Below are positions 1 to 9,018 of a DNA stretch of 64,000 nt, piece after piece; positions within the stretch are counted from its first letter, which is position 1, and every line of letters begins with the position of its first letter. Source of the DNA: Actinomycetota bacterium. Lineage in GTDB: Bacteria; Actinomycetota; Coriobacteriia; Anaerosomatales; Anaerosomataceae. Position numbers and translations under genes: made by a program. The stretch is taken from contig WSXY01000003.1 in assembly GCA_009773565.1 (NCBI GenBank), forward strand, positions 110,009 through 174,008, in the 5' to 3' direction. The notes below the pieces were generated by a model, which was not told the DNA's origin, ran no database searches, and saw only the letters and a list, made by a program, of their open reading frames with translations.

Positions 1-1
1 G

Positions 2-232
2 CTGCCCGCTATGGGGTACTCTGCGCAGCAGTTGGCAGATCTCGAGGAGACGGTTCGCAACGCGGAGTGCGATGTCGTTCTCGTTGCGACGCCCATCGAC
101 CTCTCGCGGCTTATCAGCATTCCGCACCCGACGGTGAGGGCGACCTACGCGGTCACCGACGCGAGCGAGCCAACACTCGACGATATCGTCGGGGCGTTCT
201 GTGAGCAGCACGGGATCGTGGCCGGGGCCTAG
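2..232 (+). CDS. C-terminal end of a COG2403-type GTPase (cyclic 2,3-diphosphoglycerate synthetase-like), 5' partial
   Basis: The reading frame is open from the window edge, so only the last 76 or so residues are present. The visible sequence LPAMGYSAQQ followed by CDVVLVATPIDLSRLI and a short acidic tail matches the C-terminal end of the COG2403 P-loop GTPase family, which includes archaeal cyclic 2,3-diphosphoglycerate synthetase. The nucleotide-binding P-loop and the start lie upstream of the window. The cellular role in bacteria is not established. The ATG at 11 is internal by comparison with the family, because conserved residues precede it. A weak hairpin follows the stop and the next gene is convergent. 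Confidence 0.75.
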   Translation: MPAMGYSAQQLADLEETVRNAECDVVLVATPIDLSRLISIPHPTVRATYAVTDASEPTLDDIVGAFCEQHGIVAGA

Positions 233-266
233 CCGCTAGAGACACCACGCAAACAGGTATTCACGA

Positions 267-292
267 GAGGGGTGCACCACGGCGTATCCCTC
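267..292 (+). terminator. weak intrinsic terminator-like hairpin
   Basis: A nine-pair stem including G-T wobbles forms between 267-275 and 284-292, with a short TTT run following. It sits between the convergent ends of the COG2403 gene and the first degV gene, where a terminator is expected. The T-run is short, so activity is uncertain. Confidence 0.35.
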
Positions 293-293
293 T

Positions 294-1169
294 TTAGCGC
301 TCCTGGCCCCAGAAGCTAACGGCGACCATGCCCGGACCGACGTGGGCTCCGATAACCGGTCCTATCTCAAGCATGAGAACCTCAGCGGGCGCCATGCGCG
401 CCATAACCATACCGCGAACGCGCTCGGCGTCCTCAAGCGCATCAGCGTGTCCGATTGCGACAACGCCACCTGTGACGAGACCATCCGCTCGCTCCGCCAT
501 GATGTCGACGAGCGCCGAAAGCGACTTCTTGCGGCCGCGCACGCTGCGCTTGAGAACGAGCTTGCCCTCGGGGTCGAGGGTAAGAATCGGCCTGATGTCA
601 AGCATCGCACCCGCTGCAGCCGCCACGTCAGAAATGCGGCCGCCCCGACGAAGCGACTCGAACGACTCGAGGGTGAAGAAGCCGTTGATGCGCAGGCGCT
701 CGCGCTCCGCCCACTCGACCAGAGCGTCCGCATCCCAGCCCTCTTGGAGATGCCGGGCGGCCTCGTACACGAAGAGTCCCTCCGCAATCGATGCCGAGAA
801 CGTATCGACCAGACGGATATCAGCATCCGGATACTCGGCTACGACCGTCTCGCGCGACAGAAACGCGCTGTCAAAGGTGGCCGAGAGTCCCGACGAGAAG
901 CCAAGATAGACGACACTCCGTCCCTGCTCGACTGCGGAACGGAACACCGCTTCGAACGCCGGGCGGGGTATCTGTGCAGTGCTGGGCTGATCGCCGTCGC
1001 GCATGGCCTGAAAGAACGCCGCGTGCGGCAGGGTACGTCCGAAGTCGTCCTCGCGATCCTGATCACCTAAATGGAACGGGAAATGAATCTCCTCAACACC
1101 GAGGCTCTCGACAATTGCAGGTGTCAAGTCTGAGCACGAGTCGACCACGAGCACCGGACGCTGTGCCAT
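294..1169 (-). CDS. DegV family fatty-acid-binding protein
   Basis: This 291-residue protein has the DegV signature: an N-terminal VVDSCSDLTP loop, a central SSGLSATF segment and the SLRRGGRI motif around residue 170. DegV/FakB proteins bind a fatty acid and in Firmicutes present it to the FakA kinase for phospholipid synthesis; no fakA is visible here. The start codon overlaps the stop of the upstream degV gene (TAATG), so the two are translationally coupled. The sequence alone does not show which fatty acid is bound. Confidence 0.9.
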   Translation of the reverse strand: MAQRPVLVVDSCSDLTPAIVESLGVEEIHFPFHLGDQDREDDFGRTLPHAAFFQAMRDGDQPSTAQIPRPAFEAVFRSAVEQGRSVVYLGFSSGLSATFDSAFLSRETVVAEYPDADIRLVDTFSASIAEGLFVYEAARHLQEGWDADALVEWAERERLRINGFFTLESFESLRRGGRISDVAAAAGAMLDIRPILTLDPEGKLVLKRSVRGRKKSLSALVDIMAERADGLVTGGVVAIGHADALEDAERVRGMVMARMAPAEVLMLEIGPVIGAHVGPGMVAVSFWGQER

Positions 1170-2053
1170 TACTGCCCACTTCCGACCGATGACTTATTCA
1201 TCTCTTCAAGCGTGTGATACACGAGGGCAGCCGTGCCTGGACCAACGTGCATGCCAATGGTGGGGCCGATAGGGATGATTCGCACGGGCACTGAGACGAC
1301 GGCCTCAACGAGCGCCGCAAGCTCTGCGCCCTCGGCTTCATCCACGATGTGGTGTACGGCAACGCCGCCGAATCCCTTCGCTTCTATGTCGCGCGAGAAG
1401 GCCGCGACCATCTCCGTCAGTGCCTTGCGCTTGGTGCGAACCTTGGCGAACACCTGGGTGCGGCCATCGGCGACAGTGAGAATCGGGCGAATCTGCAACA
1501 AGGTACCAAGCAGCGCCTGCGCGCCACCCATTCGACCACCGCGACGCAAGTACTCAAGTGTATCGGGCACAAAGAGGAATCGGGTGCGTGCGACCATGCG
1601 TTTCGCAGCGTCTGCAGCACCAGCCGCGTCAGCACCGCCTGCAACGGCTTCGGCAGCAGCAAGCACTGCGTAGCCGAGTTCCATGCAATTCGAACGCGAG
1701 TCCACGATCTCGATCACCGCACCTGGATGCTCGGCAAGCACCATGTCCCTCGCGAGCAGCGCCGTCGAGTACGTGCCGCTCATCTCCGAGGACAGGAACA
1801 CTCCGACGACTTCGTCACCGCGCGCGACAGGCGCGGTGAATGCATCGACGAAGTCGCTGATTGACGGCTGTGAGGACGTCGGGAACGCCTTTGACGCCGC
1901 AAGCGCCGCGAAGAAGCCTTCGGCAAACGGCGTGCCTTCCACGTACGTGACGCCGTCGAGGATGACGGATAGCGGCACCACAGTGATGTTGTACTTCTCG
2001 CGATCCTCTTGCGGGAGATACGAGGTCGAATCCGTGACGATGCTAACGGACAT
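1169..2053 (-). CDS. DegV family fatty-acid-binding protein
   Basis: This 294-residue DegV protein carries VTDSTSYLP at the N-terminus, SSEMSGTYSTA near residue 90 and LRRGGRMGG near residue 170, the residues that line the fatty-acid carboxylate pocket in the family. It is the first gene of a two-gene DegV operon; its stop overlaps the start of the next gene by one base. An AGGAGG-type Shine-Dalgarno precedes the ATG. The two paralogues differ enough to suggest different acyl-chain preferences, but that is inference. Confidence 0.9.
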   Translation of the reverse strand: MSVSIVTDSTSYLPQEDREKYNITVVPLSVILDGVTYVEGTPFAEGFFAALAASKAFPTSSQPSISDFVDAFTAPVARGDEVVGVFLSSEMSGTYSTALLARDMVLAEHPGAVIEIVDSRSNCMELGYAVLAAAEAVAGGADAAGAADAAKRMVARTRFLFVPDTLEYLRRGGRMGGAQALLGTLLQIRPILTVADGRTQVFAKVRTKRKALTEMVAAFSRDIEAKGFGGVAVHHIVDEAEGAELAALVEAVVSVPVRIIPIGPTIGMHVGPGTAALVYHTLEEMNKSSVGSGQ

Positions 2054-2244
2054 GTACGCTCCTCCTCTGAACTCCTGCGGGGCAATCTCTTATGGTCGCG
2101 CTTCATGGGCCGTGCGTCCAGAGCTGGCCGATGTTCGAGGTACTTCGCTGATCGCCTTGCCGTCTCCTTCGCGCGCAAAGACATACTTGCTCTCGCGGGC
2201 GGCGGTGTTCACACTCGCATCAGAAGCCGGCCGAGGAGGGTCAC

Positions 2245-3945
2245 ATGATGGCGCAGGAAATCGAAGCGACCGAGACAACAGCCGCGAAACGGAAAACTCC
2301 GCCCACGGCCTGGTTGCTCCTACTCGCAGGGCTTGTCGTCGCACTTGGTGTGTCGTATGCCGCCTATACCCTCGCGGGCTACTCGTGGGCACAGGTCGTC
2401 GATTACGACAGCCCTTTCATCACAGCGGCAAACGGCGTCTTGAAGAGCTCGCGCCCCGCACTTGATACGCCCATTCCCGGCGCCACATCACGTCGAACGG
2501 TCCTTGTCGTCATCGACGGCCTGACTGACGCGACTTCGCGCACGATGCCTTCGATCGAGGCGCTTAGGAAGCGCGGCAACGACGTGGCGTTGACGGTTCC
2601 CCAGCCGAGCCTCTCCTACCCCACCTGGACGACCATCCTCACCGGCGCGACGCCGCAGATAAGCGGCGTCACCACGAACTGGTACGAGAAGCGCGTACCG
2701 CTTGAGACGCTCATGGACGTGGCAGCTGTTTCGGGTCGCTCCGTCGTCGTGGCGAGCCCGAAGGACATCGAGACCCTCTATAGCGCATCGAAGGTTGCTT
2801 CCACCGCATACACCGACTGGGTCGAGGGCGACTACGTGACCGACACCATCGTCGATGACGCGCTGTCGCTCGCGGCTGAGAAGAAGGCGGACTTCGTGTT
2901 CGCGCTCTTCCCTGATGTCGACGAAGCAGGACACTCGTTCGGCCAGACCTCGGAGCAGTATGCCGCAACGGCCGCACAGGTCGATGCGGATCTCGCGCGA
3001 CTCATCGACGGCCTTGACGACGGCAACACCGTCTTTGTGGTGCTCCCCGACCATGGACACGTACCCGCAGGCGGACATGGCGGCTGGGAAGACCCGGTCA
3101 TCCACACCTTCGCGGCGTTCGCCGGCCCCGGAGTGAAGCCCGGCAACGCTGAAGGTCGACTCCAGGATGTCGCACCCACCGTGGCTCTGCTCGCAGGCTT
3201 CCAGGCACCCTCCGGCACGAGCGGCGTGACGATCGACGGGCTCTTGGCCGATTCGAACGGCCAGGCGCAGGTGCTCGACACCGAGCGCTGGCAGCGGTTT
3301 GAGAACGCGTACTCCGCAACCGTGACGGGTTCCTCGACAACGGTCGAACTCGCCGACGCACAGCGACTCGCCAGCGATCGGCTGGATCGCCTTCCGCTCG
3401 CACTCGGTCTCCTGGCGATCGCACTCGCCGTTCTCGCGGCGATCGGCATCGCCTCGTGGCGCGCGCTCGTAGCCGCGCTTTCGGGTGCGCTCGCGTACGT
3501 AGCCGTCTACAACGGCTTCTTCTTCCTCGCCCACCGCTATGCCTGGTCGCTCTCGACCTTCAATGAGGAATCGATGATCCAGGCGTTCTTCAACGGACGC
3601 ATGATCGAAGCAGTGATCGCGGGCGTCATCGCATGCGCAGTCGCTGGCGATATCTACTTGCTGATGCGACCGGAGCCACGGGGCGTGCGTGCCGGATTCA
3701 ACGTCGAATGGATTTCGCTTGGAGTCGCAACCGCACTCGCGATCCAGGTGATTCTCGGGCTTCAGGTCGCGTGGTTCCTCTGGAAGTGGGGTGCCGAGAC
3801 TGTATGGCGCCTACCCGACCTCATGTGGGGATTCAAGTATGACCTCGACCTCATCCAGATGACGGCGATTGCGGGGGTCGCGATTCTCGGACCGGTTGTG
3901 ACGTACCTCATAGGTCGCTTCCACCCGCGGATTCGTGCGACCTAG
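2245..3945 (+). CDS. membrane-anchored alkaline phosphatase-superfamily phosphodiesterase
   Basis: The 566-residue protein has one N-terminal membrane segment (about residues 27-49), an extracytoplasmic type I phosphodiesterase/nucleotide pyrophosphatase domain (about 80-340) and a C-terminal block of five or six membrane helices. Metal and catalytic residues of the superfamily are visible: VVIDGL (Asp), PTWTTILTG with the nucleophilic Thr, DVDEAGH, LPDHGH and GGHGGW. The family cleaves phosphomono- or diesters using two metal ions; the substrate is unknown. The start is ATGATG behind GAGGAGGG. The C-terminal membrane domain is unusual for secreted members and could place the enzyme in an envelope-lipid pathway. 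Confidence 0.8.
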   Translation: MMAQEIEATETTAAKRKTPPTAWLLLLAGLVVALGVSYAAYTLAGYSWAQVVDYDSPFITAANGVLKSSRPALDTPIPGATSRRTVLVVIDGLTDATSRTMPSIEALRKRGNDVALTVPQPSLSYPTWTTILTGATPQISGVTTNWYEKRVPLETLMDVAAVSGRSVVVASPKDIETLYSASKVASTAYTDWVEGDYVTDTIVDDALSLAAEKKADFVFALFPDVDEAGHSFGQTSEQYAATAAQVDADLARLIDGLDDGNTVFVVLPDHGHVPAGGHGGWEDPVIHTFAAFAGPGVKPGNAEGRLQDVAPTVALLAGFQAPSGTSGVTIDGLLADSNGQAQVLDTERWQRFENAYSATVTGSSTTVELADAQRLASDRLDRLPLALGLLAIALAVLAAIGIASWRALVAALSGALAYVAVYNGFFFLAHRYAWSLSTFNEESMIQAFFNGRMIEAVIAGVIACAVAGDIYLLMRPEPRGVRAGFNVEWISLGVATALAIQVILGLQVAWFLWKWGAETVWRLPDLMWGFKYDLDLIQMTAIAGVAILGPVVTYLIGRFHPRIRAT

Positions 3946-4039
3946 AACCGACCGTTCGTCACCTCAGGTCATACCGACACTCAAGAGACGCCCGCGCGCG
4001 CCGATGACACAGGTGTAACCGCGTTCAGAGGATGTCACC

Positions 4040-4615
4040 ATGGTCAGCGCGCTCGCAACACTTCCCCTGCTTCGCCAGCACATCGCTGCCGAGGAGGACT
4101 TGCTCACCGTCGTCGTGAACGCGCGATCGCGGGTGGAAGCGAACCTCGCGCTTGGCATCTTGCGCGAGAAGCTCCCCGAGAAAGTCCTTGTCGCAGCGCT
4201 CAACTTGCGAGAAGTGCTCGACTCGCTCCCCGCTTACCCGTGTTCGATGGCCGTCGACGAGGCTATGCTCGCCCGGGTGTCGGGCCTTAAGAAGATTCGC
4301 TCAGCCTGGACCAAGACTCTCGCTGACGATGACGGCATCGCCCTCAACGTCACCACAGCCGGAAACTTCTGCTTCGACCTCGTGCTCGAGATCGACGGCA
4401 CCACGTACTTCTGGACACCATCGACCGCCGACGAAGACATCGTCAACCCCGGACTTCTGGCGATGCTTCTCGACCGCAAGGCACTCCTACCAGCCGTCAT
4501 CGCACTTGCCAAGGATATGGGACTCGTATTCAACCCGCGGTTCTACATGTCGCTCGACGACTGGAACCTTGACCACCTACAGGACAGCTTCGAGGATCTT
4601 CAGTCGCTGTTCTGA
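4040..4615 (+). CDS. hypothetical protein (unrecognised)
   Basis: I do not recognise this 191-residue protein. It has no signal peptide or membrane helix, is acidic, and looks like a mixed alpha/beta soluble fold. The start follows AGAGGATG with suitable spacing. It lies between the membrane phosphodiesterase and a convergent flavoprotein gene, so context gives no firm clue. The repeated acidic and aromatic C-terminal tail (LDDWNLDHLQDSFEDLQ) might be a docking segment. Confidence 0.7.
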   Translation: MVSALATLPLLRQHIAAEEDLLTVVVNARSRVEANLALGILREKLPEKVLVAALNLREVLDSLPAYPCSMAVDEAMLARVSGLKKIRSAWTKTLADDDGIALNVTTAGNFCFDLVLEIDGTTYFWTPSTADEDIVNPGLLAMLLDRKALLPAVIALAKDMGLVFNPRFYMSLDDWNLDHLQDSFEDLQSLF

Positions 4616-4624
4616 GGTCTGCGA

Positions 4625-5200
4625 TCAGCTCGCAAGCCGCTTCATGAGCCACGCCATATTCACGCCAAGCGTCGCCATCGTGCGCAGACCCTCCTCGTCG
4701 GATTCGACTGAGCCGGCTGCCCCGCCGATACCGAGGTTCCAGTACGAGGACCCCGGAACGATCATCTCCGAGATGAAGAACAGGTGGTTGATCGTGTCGA
4801 GCGCATGGATCGCGCCCGCGCGCCGCACGGCCGCGACCCCCGCACCGACCTTGCGTCGGAGCATCTCCGGATTCGCACGACCGACATAGCCGAGGCGATC
4901 GATGAACGCTTTCGTCTCGGCGGTCACGTCTGAGAAGTAAACCGGCGAACCGATGAGGATGCCGTCTGCAGCATCGGCCGCAGCGATGCACTCGTTGCCG
5001 AAATCATTCAGCCCCGCGCAACGGTGGTCTTTTGTCTCGCGACACTTCATGCACGCAGTACAGCCGTGTATCTTCTTGCCCGCAAACTGAATGAGCTCGG
5101 TTTCGATGCCCTCTGCGCGGAGTTCGCTCAGAACCCGCTCGAGCAAGATCGCGGTATTGCCGTCCTTGCGCGCGCTCCCGTTGAATGCAACGACTTTCAT
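4625..5200 (-). CDS. flavodoxin-fold NAD(P)H:FMN oxidoreductase, iron-sulfur-flavoprotein-like
   Basis: The 191-residue protein begins with an FMN phosphate-binding loop ([11 protein letters not shown]), followed at about residues 47-61 by a cysteine cluster spaced C-x2-C-x2-C-x7-C (CTACMKC...HRC). It then has [19 protein letters not shown], typical of the NADPH-dependent FMN reductase family. Archaeal Isf proteins with a similar cysteine pattern carry a [4Fe-4S] cluster and shuttle electrons to FMN. It may be an anaerobic electron-transfer or detoxification flavoprotein; the electron partner is not known. A GGAGGA Shine-Dalgarno precedes the ATG. Confidence 0.82.
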   Translation of the reverse strand: MKVVAFNGSARKDGNTAILLERVLSELRAEGIETELIQFAGKKIHGCTACMKCRETKDHRCAGLNDFGNECIAAADAADGILIGSPVYFSDVTAETKAFIDRLGYVGRANPEMLRRKVGAGVAAVRRAGAIHALDTINHLFFISEMIVPGSSYWNLGIGGAAGSVESDEEGLRTMATLGVNMAWLMKRLAS

Positions 5201-5224
5201 AGCGTTCCTCCTGTTTGAGCCTGA

Positions 5225-5836
5225 TCAGACGTGTGAACTCTCGACGACTCGAACACCCGCGGCGTGCATCTCAGCAATGGCACGGTCCCCGTCGCCAGGC
5301 GTAGCATCGACGGCGCGACAGCCGTCGGTCACAAGCGTCACACCGAAGCCGAGGCCGACTGCGTCAAGCACCGTCGCACGCACACAATAGTCGGTTGCAA
5401 GGCCGAGCACCACGATCTCATCGACTGCGTGCGACTCGAGAAACTCACCGAGACCGGTCGCGGTACGGTGATCGTTGTCGAAGAAGCCGCTGTACGAATC
5501 GATCGCCGGGTCCGAACCCTTTCGCACGACCCGGTCGATTCCCGCCACATCAAGCGCGGAATGGAAGCTCGCGCCCGGCGTACCCTGCACGCAATGATCG
5601 GGCCAGAGCATCTGGTCGATACCGCCGAGTAGAACCCGGTCGCCGGGCGATGCACCCACATGGGCGGAAGCAAAAGAACCATGCTCCACAGGATGCCAAT
5701 CCTGGGTGGCAACGACGAGACCTGAACGAAGAATCAGCGCGTTGGCAACGGGCACGATTTCGTCACCACCCGCCACCGGCAACGCGCCGAACGGCATGAA
5801 GTCGTTCTGGATATCCACCAGCAGGAGCGCTCTCAC
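5225..5836 (-). CDS. pncA: nicotinamidase (PncA)
   Basis: This 203-residue isochorismatase-fold hydrolase converts nicotinamide to nicotinate in NAD salvage. The catalytic triad is visible: Asp in LLVDIQNDF, Lys in VVRKGSDP, and the nucleophilic Cys in LGLATDYCVRATVLDA. The start is GTG, overlapping the stop of the upstream pncB in a GTGA junction, so the two enzymes of the Preiss-Handler entry are translationally coupled. Length and motif order are normal for bacterial PncA. Confidence 0.92.
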   Translation of the reverse strand: MRALLLVDIQNDFMPFGALPVAGGDEIVPVANALILRSGLVVATQDWHPVEHGSFASAHVGASPGDRVLLGGIDQMLWPDHCVQGTPGASFHSALDVAGIDRVVRKGSDPAIDSYSGFFDNDHRTATGLGEFLESHAVDEIVVLGLATDYCVRATVLDAVGLGFGVTLVTDGCRAVDATPGDGDRAIAEMHAAGVRVVESSHV

Positions 5837-7314
5837 GGCGTAGTCCCTCCTTCATTCTCGAGCCCACGAGCCTTCAGAATGAGCTGCTTTCGAAGATCAT
5901 ACAGGGACTGCTCGACACCGACGGTGTAACGATGCGGGTTGAGGAACCGCTTCACGCTCGGATCGAGCATGGCGAGTTGCTCCGCCGTACGGGCGCGCGA
6001 AGCCTCGATGCCCGGCAGCACACTGACGAGCTCACCGCCTCGGAGCACCGGCTCTAGAACGTCGTCGGCAGGTTCGCCGCAGAACGACTTCCGTCGCGTC
6101 GAATCCTCCGGATCCACCATCACGCACTCACAGGGCGGACTCGTGAGCTCGTTGTACAGCATGTCGCCCGCGAACACACCGTCGCGCACGAAGCGACGCA
6201 CCTGCAGAATGCCCGGCATGGTCACCTTGGCCGACTGCTCGGACACCTTGATGCGAGACTCCCACTCCCCGCCCGGTGGACGCACCGCGGATAGCTTATA
6301 GACGCCGCCGAGCGAGCCTTCACCATCTGCAGTCGCAAGGCGCGTTCCGACTCCCCAGACATCGATTGCAGCGCCCTGGTCCTTGAGGCTCTCGATCAGG
6401 TACTCATCGAGCTCGTTGCTCGCGTAGATCTTCACGTCGCGGAGCCCGCCGTCGTCAAGAATCTCCCGCGCGCGCCGCGAGAGCCACGCGAGGTCACCCG
6501 AGTCGATTCGAATGCCGATCATCTTATGACCGCGCTTCGCCAGCCAGCGACCCGCTGTCACCGCATTGCGGACACCATCAAGCGTGTCGTAGGTGTCGAC
6601 CAGGAGCGTCGCATTGTTCGGCATCGCATCCGCGTACGCCATGAACGCTTCGAGTTCGGTGTCGAACGCCATCACCCAACTGTGCGCGTGCGTGCCGCCG
6701 ACGGGAATTCCGTAGCGTTGACCAGCGAGTACATTGCTCGTCCCCGCACACCCGCCGATGTACGCCGCCCTACTCGCCGAGAGACCACCGTCCGGACCCT
6801 GTGCGCGGCGAAGCCCGAACTCGATCACCGGATCTCCCGCTGCCGCGATGCAGACCCGCGCGGCCTTCGTCGCAACAAGCGTCTGGAAGTTGATGATGTT
6901 GAGCAGCGCCGTCTCGATGACCTGGCACTGGACGATGGGGCCGGTGACCCGGACGAGAGGTTCTCTCGGGAAGACGACGGTCCCCTCCGGCACAGCCTCG
7001 ACATCACAGGTGAACCGAAACTCCTTCAGCCACACGAGGAATTCCTCCGGGAAGAGCCGGGACCCATCGTTGCCGACAAGCGTGCGAAGGTAGGCGATGT
7101 CCTCCTCGGCGAAGTGAAGGCCGAGCAGATAGTCGACGACTTGCTCAAGCCCGCACGCGACGGCGTACCCACCGTCGAAGGGGCTGCGACGGAACGACGC
7201 ATGGAAGCACGCATCGAGCTCCGCAGTACCGGAGCGCCAGTACGCGTGGGCCATCGTAAGCTGGTAGAGGTCGGTCAGCATGGCGGGAACATGCGATCGG
7301 GCTTCTGGTGCCAT
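5833..7314 (-). CDS. pncB: nicotinate phosphoribosyltransferase
   Basis: The 493-residue enzyme makes nicotinate mononucleotide from nicotinate and PRPP, using ATP. Family landmarks are MLTDLYQLTMAHAYW at the N-terminus, the EFGLRRAQGPDG segment carrying the catalytic His-equivalent loop region, GGTHAHSWVMAF, and IRIDSGDLAWLSR. I chose the ATG at 7314 because a perfect GGAGGA lies six bases upstream; the open frame extends a further 19 codons upstream without family similarity. It is directly coupled to pncA, so nicotinamide can be salvaged through this pair. Confidence 0.92.
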   Translation of the reverse strand: MAPEARSHVPAMLTDLYQLTMAHAYWRSGTAELDACFHASFRRSPFDGGYAVACGLEQVVDYLLGLHFAEEDIAYLRTLVGNDGSRLFPEEFLVWLKEFRFTCDVEAVPEGTVVFPREPLVRVTGPIVQCQVIETALLNIINFQTLVATKAARVCIAAAGDPVIEFGLRRAQGPDGGLSASRAAYIGGCAGTSNVLAGQRYGIPVGGTHAHSWVMAFDTELEAFMAYADAMPNNATLLVDTYDTLDGVRNAVTAGRWLAKRGHKMIGIRIDSGDLAWLSRRAREILDDGGLRDVKIYASNELDEYLIESLKDQGAAIDVWGVGTRLATADGEGSLGGVYKLSAVRPPGGEWESRIKVSEQSAKVTMPGILQVRRFVRDGVFAGDMLYNELTSPPCECVMVDPEDSTRRKSFCGEPADDVLEPVLRGGELVSVLPGIEASRARTAEQLAMLDPSVKRFLNPHRYTVGVEQSLYDLRKQLILKARGLENEGGTTP

Positions 7315-7482
7315 GGATTCCTCCGTCGGCCGGGTTCTTACAACGGTACCCCGAACCGGCACGCCTCGCACGTCTGATCGGGCGACACAGAGGCCCTGTG
7401 CGCGCTAGACTCGACAGTGAACACGAGCAGCCGATAGCGGCATCTTGGCGAGAGACGCACAATTCACCCTTCTGGAGGATCC

Positions 7483-8739
7483 ATGGCACGCAAGCGCGAC
7501 ATCGCACGGGTTGTCGCGGCCCGCTACCTTTCCCGCGCCGGCAGCGAGGCTGCCTTCTTCGTCGGCGTCTGGGGCAAGGCGGCCTTCGACTTCAACGCGA
7601 CGGCATCGCAGATCGCCGTCTTGATGTTCGTGCTGAGTGTCGTGTCCATCGCCGGCAGCGTCGTCGGCGGCGTCCTGGTTGACCGCTACGGTCCCCGCAA
7701 CGTGCTCATCGGTGCAGAGGTGCTCTTCGTACCTGCCTCGCTCGCGATCGCGTTCTCGCACGACCTTACCTCGCTGACAGCTCTGGTCGCTTTCTGGGGA
7801 CTCGTGGGTGCACCGGTTATGACGGCCGGAGCCTCGTTCGCACCATTCCTCGCGGGCGACGACGGCGACTTGCGGAAGATCAACTCGTGGATCGAGTCGG
7901 CGGGCTCGGCAGCGTTCGTCACCGGTCCGGCATTGGGGTCTCTCATCGTTCACTACGCCAATGTCGACTGGGTCTTCTTCATCGACGCGCTGACATCACT
8001 CATCGCCGCAGCCCTCGTTGCGCGAACAGTGCTCCATCACCCGAAACGCGAAGAGGGTCACGGCAGTGCACTCGGCGAGGTCCGCGAGGGAATCCGGGCC
8101 GTCTATCGCGTGAGATCGCTCCGCTTCTACGTCCTCGCTGGTTCAGTCGTATGGCTCGGATTCGGCGCCTTCAGTGCGCTTGAACCGCTCTTCTATCGCG
8201 ACGTCCTCAAGACCGGCGTCGAGGCGATCGGTTATATGAACTCCATCTTCGGTGCGGGAATCCTCGCCGGTGCTCTGCTCTTGCAGCGACTGCCCAAGAG
8301 GATCGTCTCGGCGCGCGGGCTGTGTCTCATGGTGGTTCTAACGGGCCTCGGGAGCATCGCATACGTAGGCACCGACAACATCCGCGTCGTCGCCATCGGG
8401 TCGATCGTCTGGGGCATGGTCATAGGGATTCTCGAGCCGCTCCTCCGTACACTCCTTCACCGAGACTCGCCTGAAGGCATGGTCGGCAGGATCACCGGGA
8501 CCGCCCAGGTACACCGCCAGGCTGGCGAGCTTGTTCCGCTCGCTTTCGCGCCCGCACTAGCGGCGCTCTTTGGCGTTCAGGTGACGCTGATCGGCGGCGG
8601 CGTGCTCGTGGCGATCGTGGCCGCGCTCGCGTTCTCCGAGGCGAACAAGATCGACCGGGAGAGTGCTTCCCGGCCACCGGTCGAGGTCGAACTGGCGACG
8701 CTTCTGACCTCGGACGAGCCCATCTCGCCGAACCGGTAG
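7483..8739 (+). CDS. MFS transporter
   Basis: The 418-residue protein has about twelve hydrophobic helices and the MFS motif A-like loop GGVLVDRYGPRN between helices 2 and 3. The internal half carries a long cytoplasmic loop near residues 185-210. It resembles the MFS_3/enterobactin-exporter-like group of drug or metabolite exporters, but the substrate cannot be read from sequence. A TGGAGG Shine-Dalgarno precedes the ATG. It is divergent from pncB; the 168-bp gap between them shows no clear operator. Confidence 0.82.
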   Translation: MARKRDIARVVAARYLSRAGSEAAFFVGVWGKAAFDFNATASQIAVLMFVLSVVSIAGSVVGGVLVDRYGPRNVLIGAEVLFVPASLAIAFSHDLTSLTALVAFWGLVGAPVMTAGASFAPFLAGDDGDLRKINSWIESAGSAAFVTGPALGSLIVHYANVDWVFFIDALTSLIAAALVARTVLHHPKREEGHGSALGEVREGIRAVYRVRSLRFYVLAGSVVWLGFGAFSALEPLFYRDVLKTGVEAIGYMNSIFGAGILAGALLLQRLPKRIVSARGLCLMVVLTGLGSIAYVGTDNIRVVAIGSIVWGMVIGILEPLLRTLLHRDSPEGMVGRITGTAQVHRQAGELVPLAFAPALAALFGVQVTLIGGGVLVAIVAALAFSEANKIDRESASRPPVEVELATLLTSDEPISPNR

Positions 8740-8780
8740 GTCCCGGAGCACAGTGGGGAATCCGCGCTTCACGGTGCGGT

Positions 8781-8809
8781 TTGACGCCTGGACATGGCAC
8801 CCCTATCGC
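8781..8809 (+). promoter_or_regulatory. sigma70-type promoter of the metY leader transcript
   Basis: TTGACG at 8781-8786 and TATCGC at 8804-8809 are separated by exactly 17 bases. Transcription would begin near 8816, giving about 50 bases of leader before the Met-rich peptide. The -10 resembles the TATCGT of the T-box promoter at the other methionine operon. Confidence 0.55.
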
Positions 8810-8865
8810 TGGTACTGTCTCGTAACTTGAAGTCGAGAGCTCCCGAGGAGGTGAACCGAAGCACC

Positions 8866-8973
8866 ATGGCACCGAACGTGTTTGTGATGATGATGGACAT
8901 GATGATGACCCCGCCCGGGTCTATGCGCGTATGCGCAGACTCCGGGCGACTCCGGCTCCCCGCCGGCCAGTAG
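8866..8973 (+). CDS. methionine-rich leader peptide (35 codons)
   Basis: A short frame, ATG to TAG, begins 11 bases after a near-perfect AGGAGGTGA Shine-Dalgarno (8846-8854). Eight of its 35 codons are Met, including MMMDMMM at residues 8-14, immediately 5' of strong alternative hairpins and 45 bases before metY. This is the architecture of an amino-acid attenuator, in which ribosomes stall at Met codons when charged tRNA-Met is scarce. The peptide has no other recognisable function. Attenuation is inferred; the Shine-Dalgarno, the codon run and the hairpins are seen directly. Confidence 0.75.
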   Translation: MAPNVFVMMMDMMMTPPGSMRVCADSGRLRLPAGQ

Positions 8974-8978
8974 GTCGC
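8912..8978 (+). promoter_or_regulatory. alternative RNA hairpins of the metY attenuator
   Basis: Hairpin 1 pairs 8912-8918 with 8942-8948, 8919-8922 with 8937-8940, and 8925-8928 with 8933-8936 (15 pairs in all). Hairpin 2 pairs 8946-8950 with 8974-8978 and 8952-8956 with 8962-8966. They share bases 8946-8948, so full formation of one limits the other. The Met-codon run ends a few bases before hairpin 1. No U-tract follows, so control may be through Rho or translation rather than a classical intrinsic terminator. Confidence 0.6.
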
Positions 8979-9018
8979 GGGCATCTTCCATCGCACACAA
9001 ATACGAGAGGAACCTCCC

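Noticed and set aside
8816..9018. SAM riboswitch before metY
   Set aside because: No SAM-I, SAM-II or SAM-IV core sequence was found; the region is explained better by the Met leader peptide and its hairpins.
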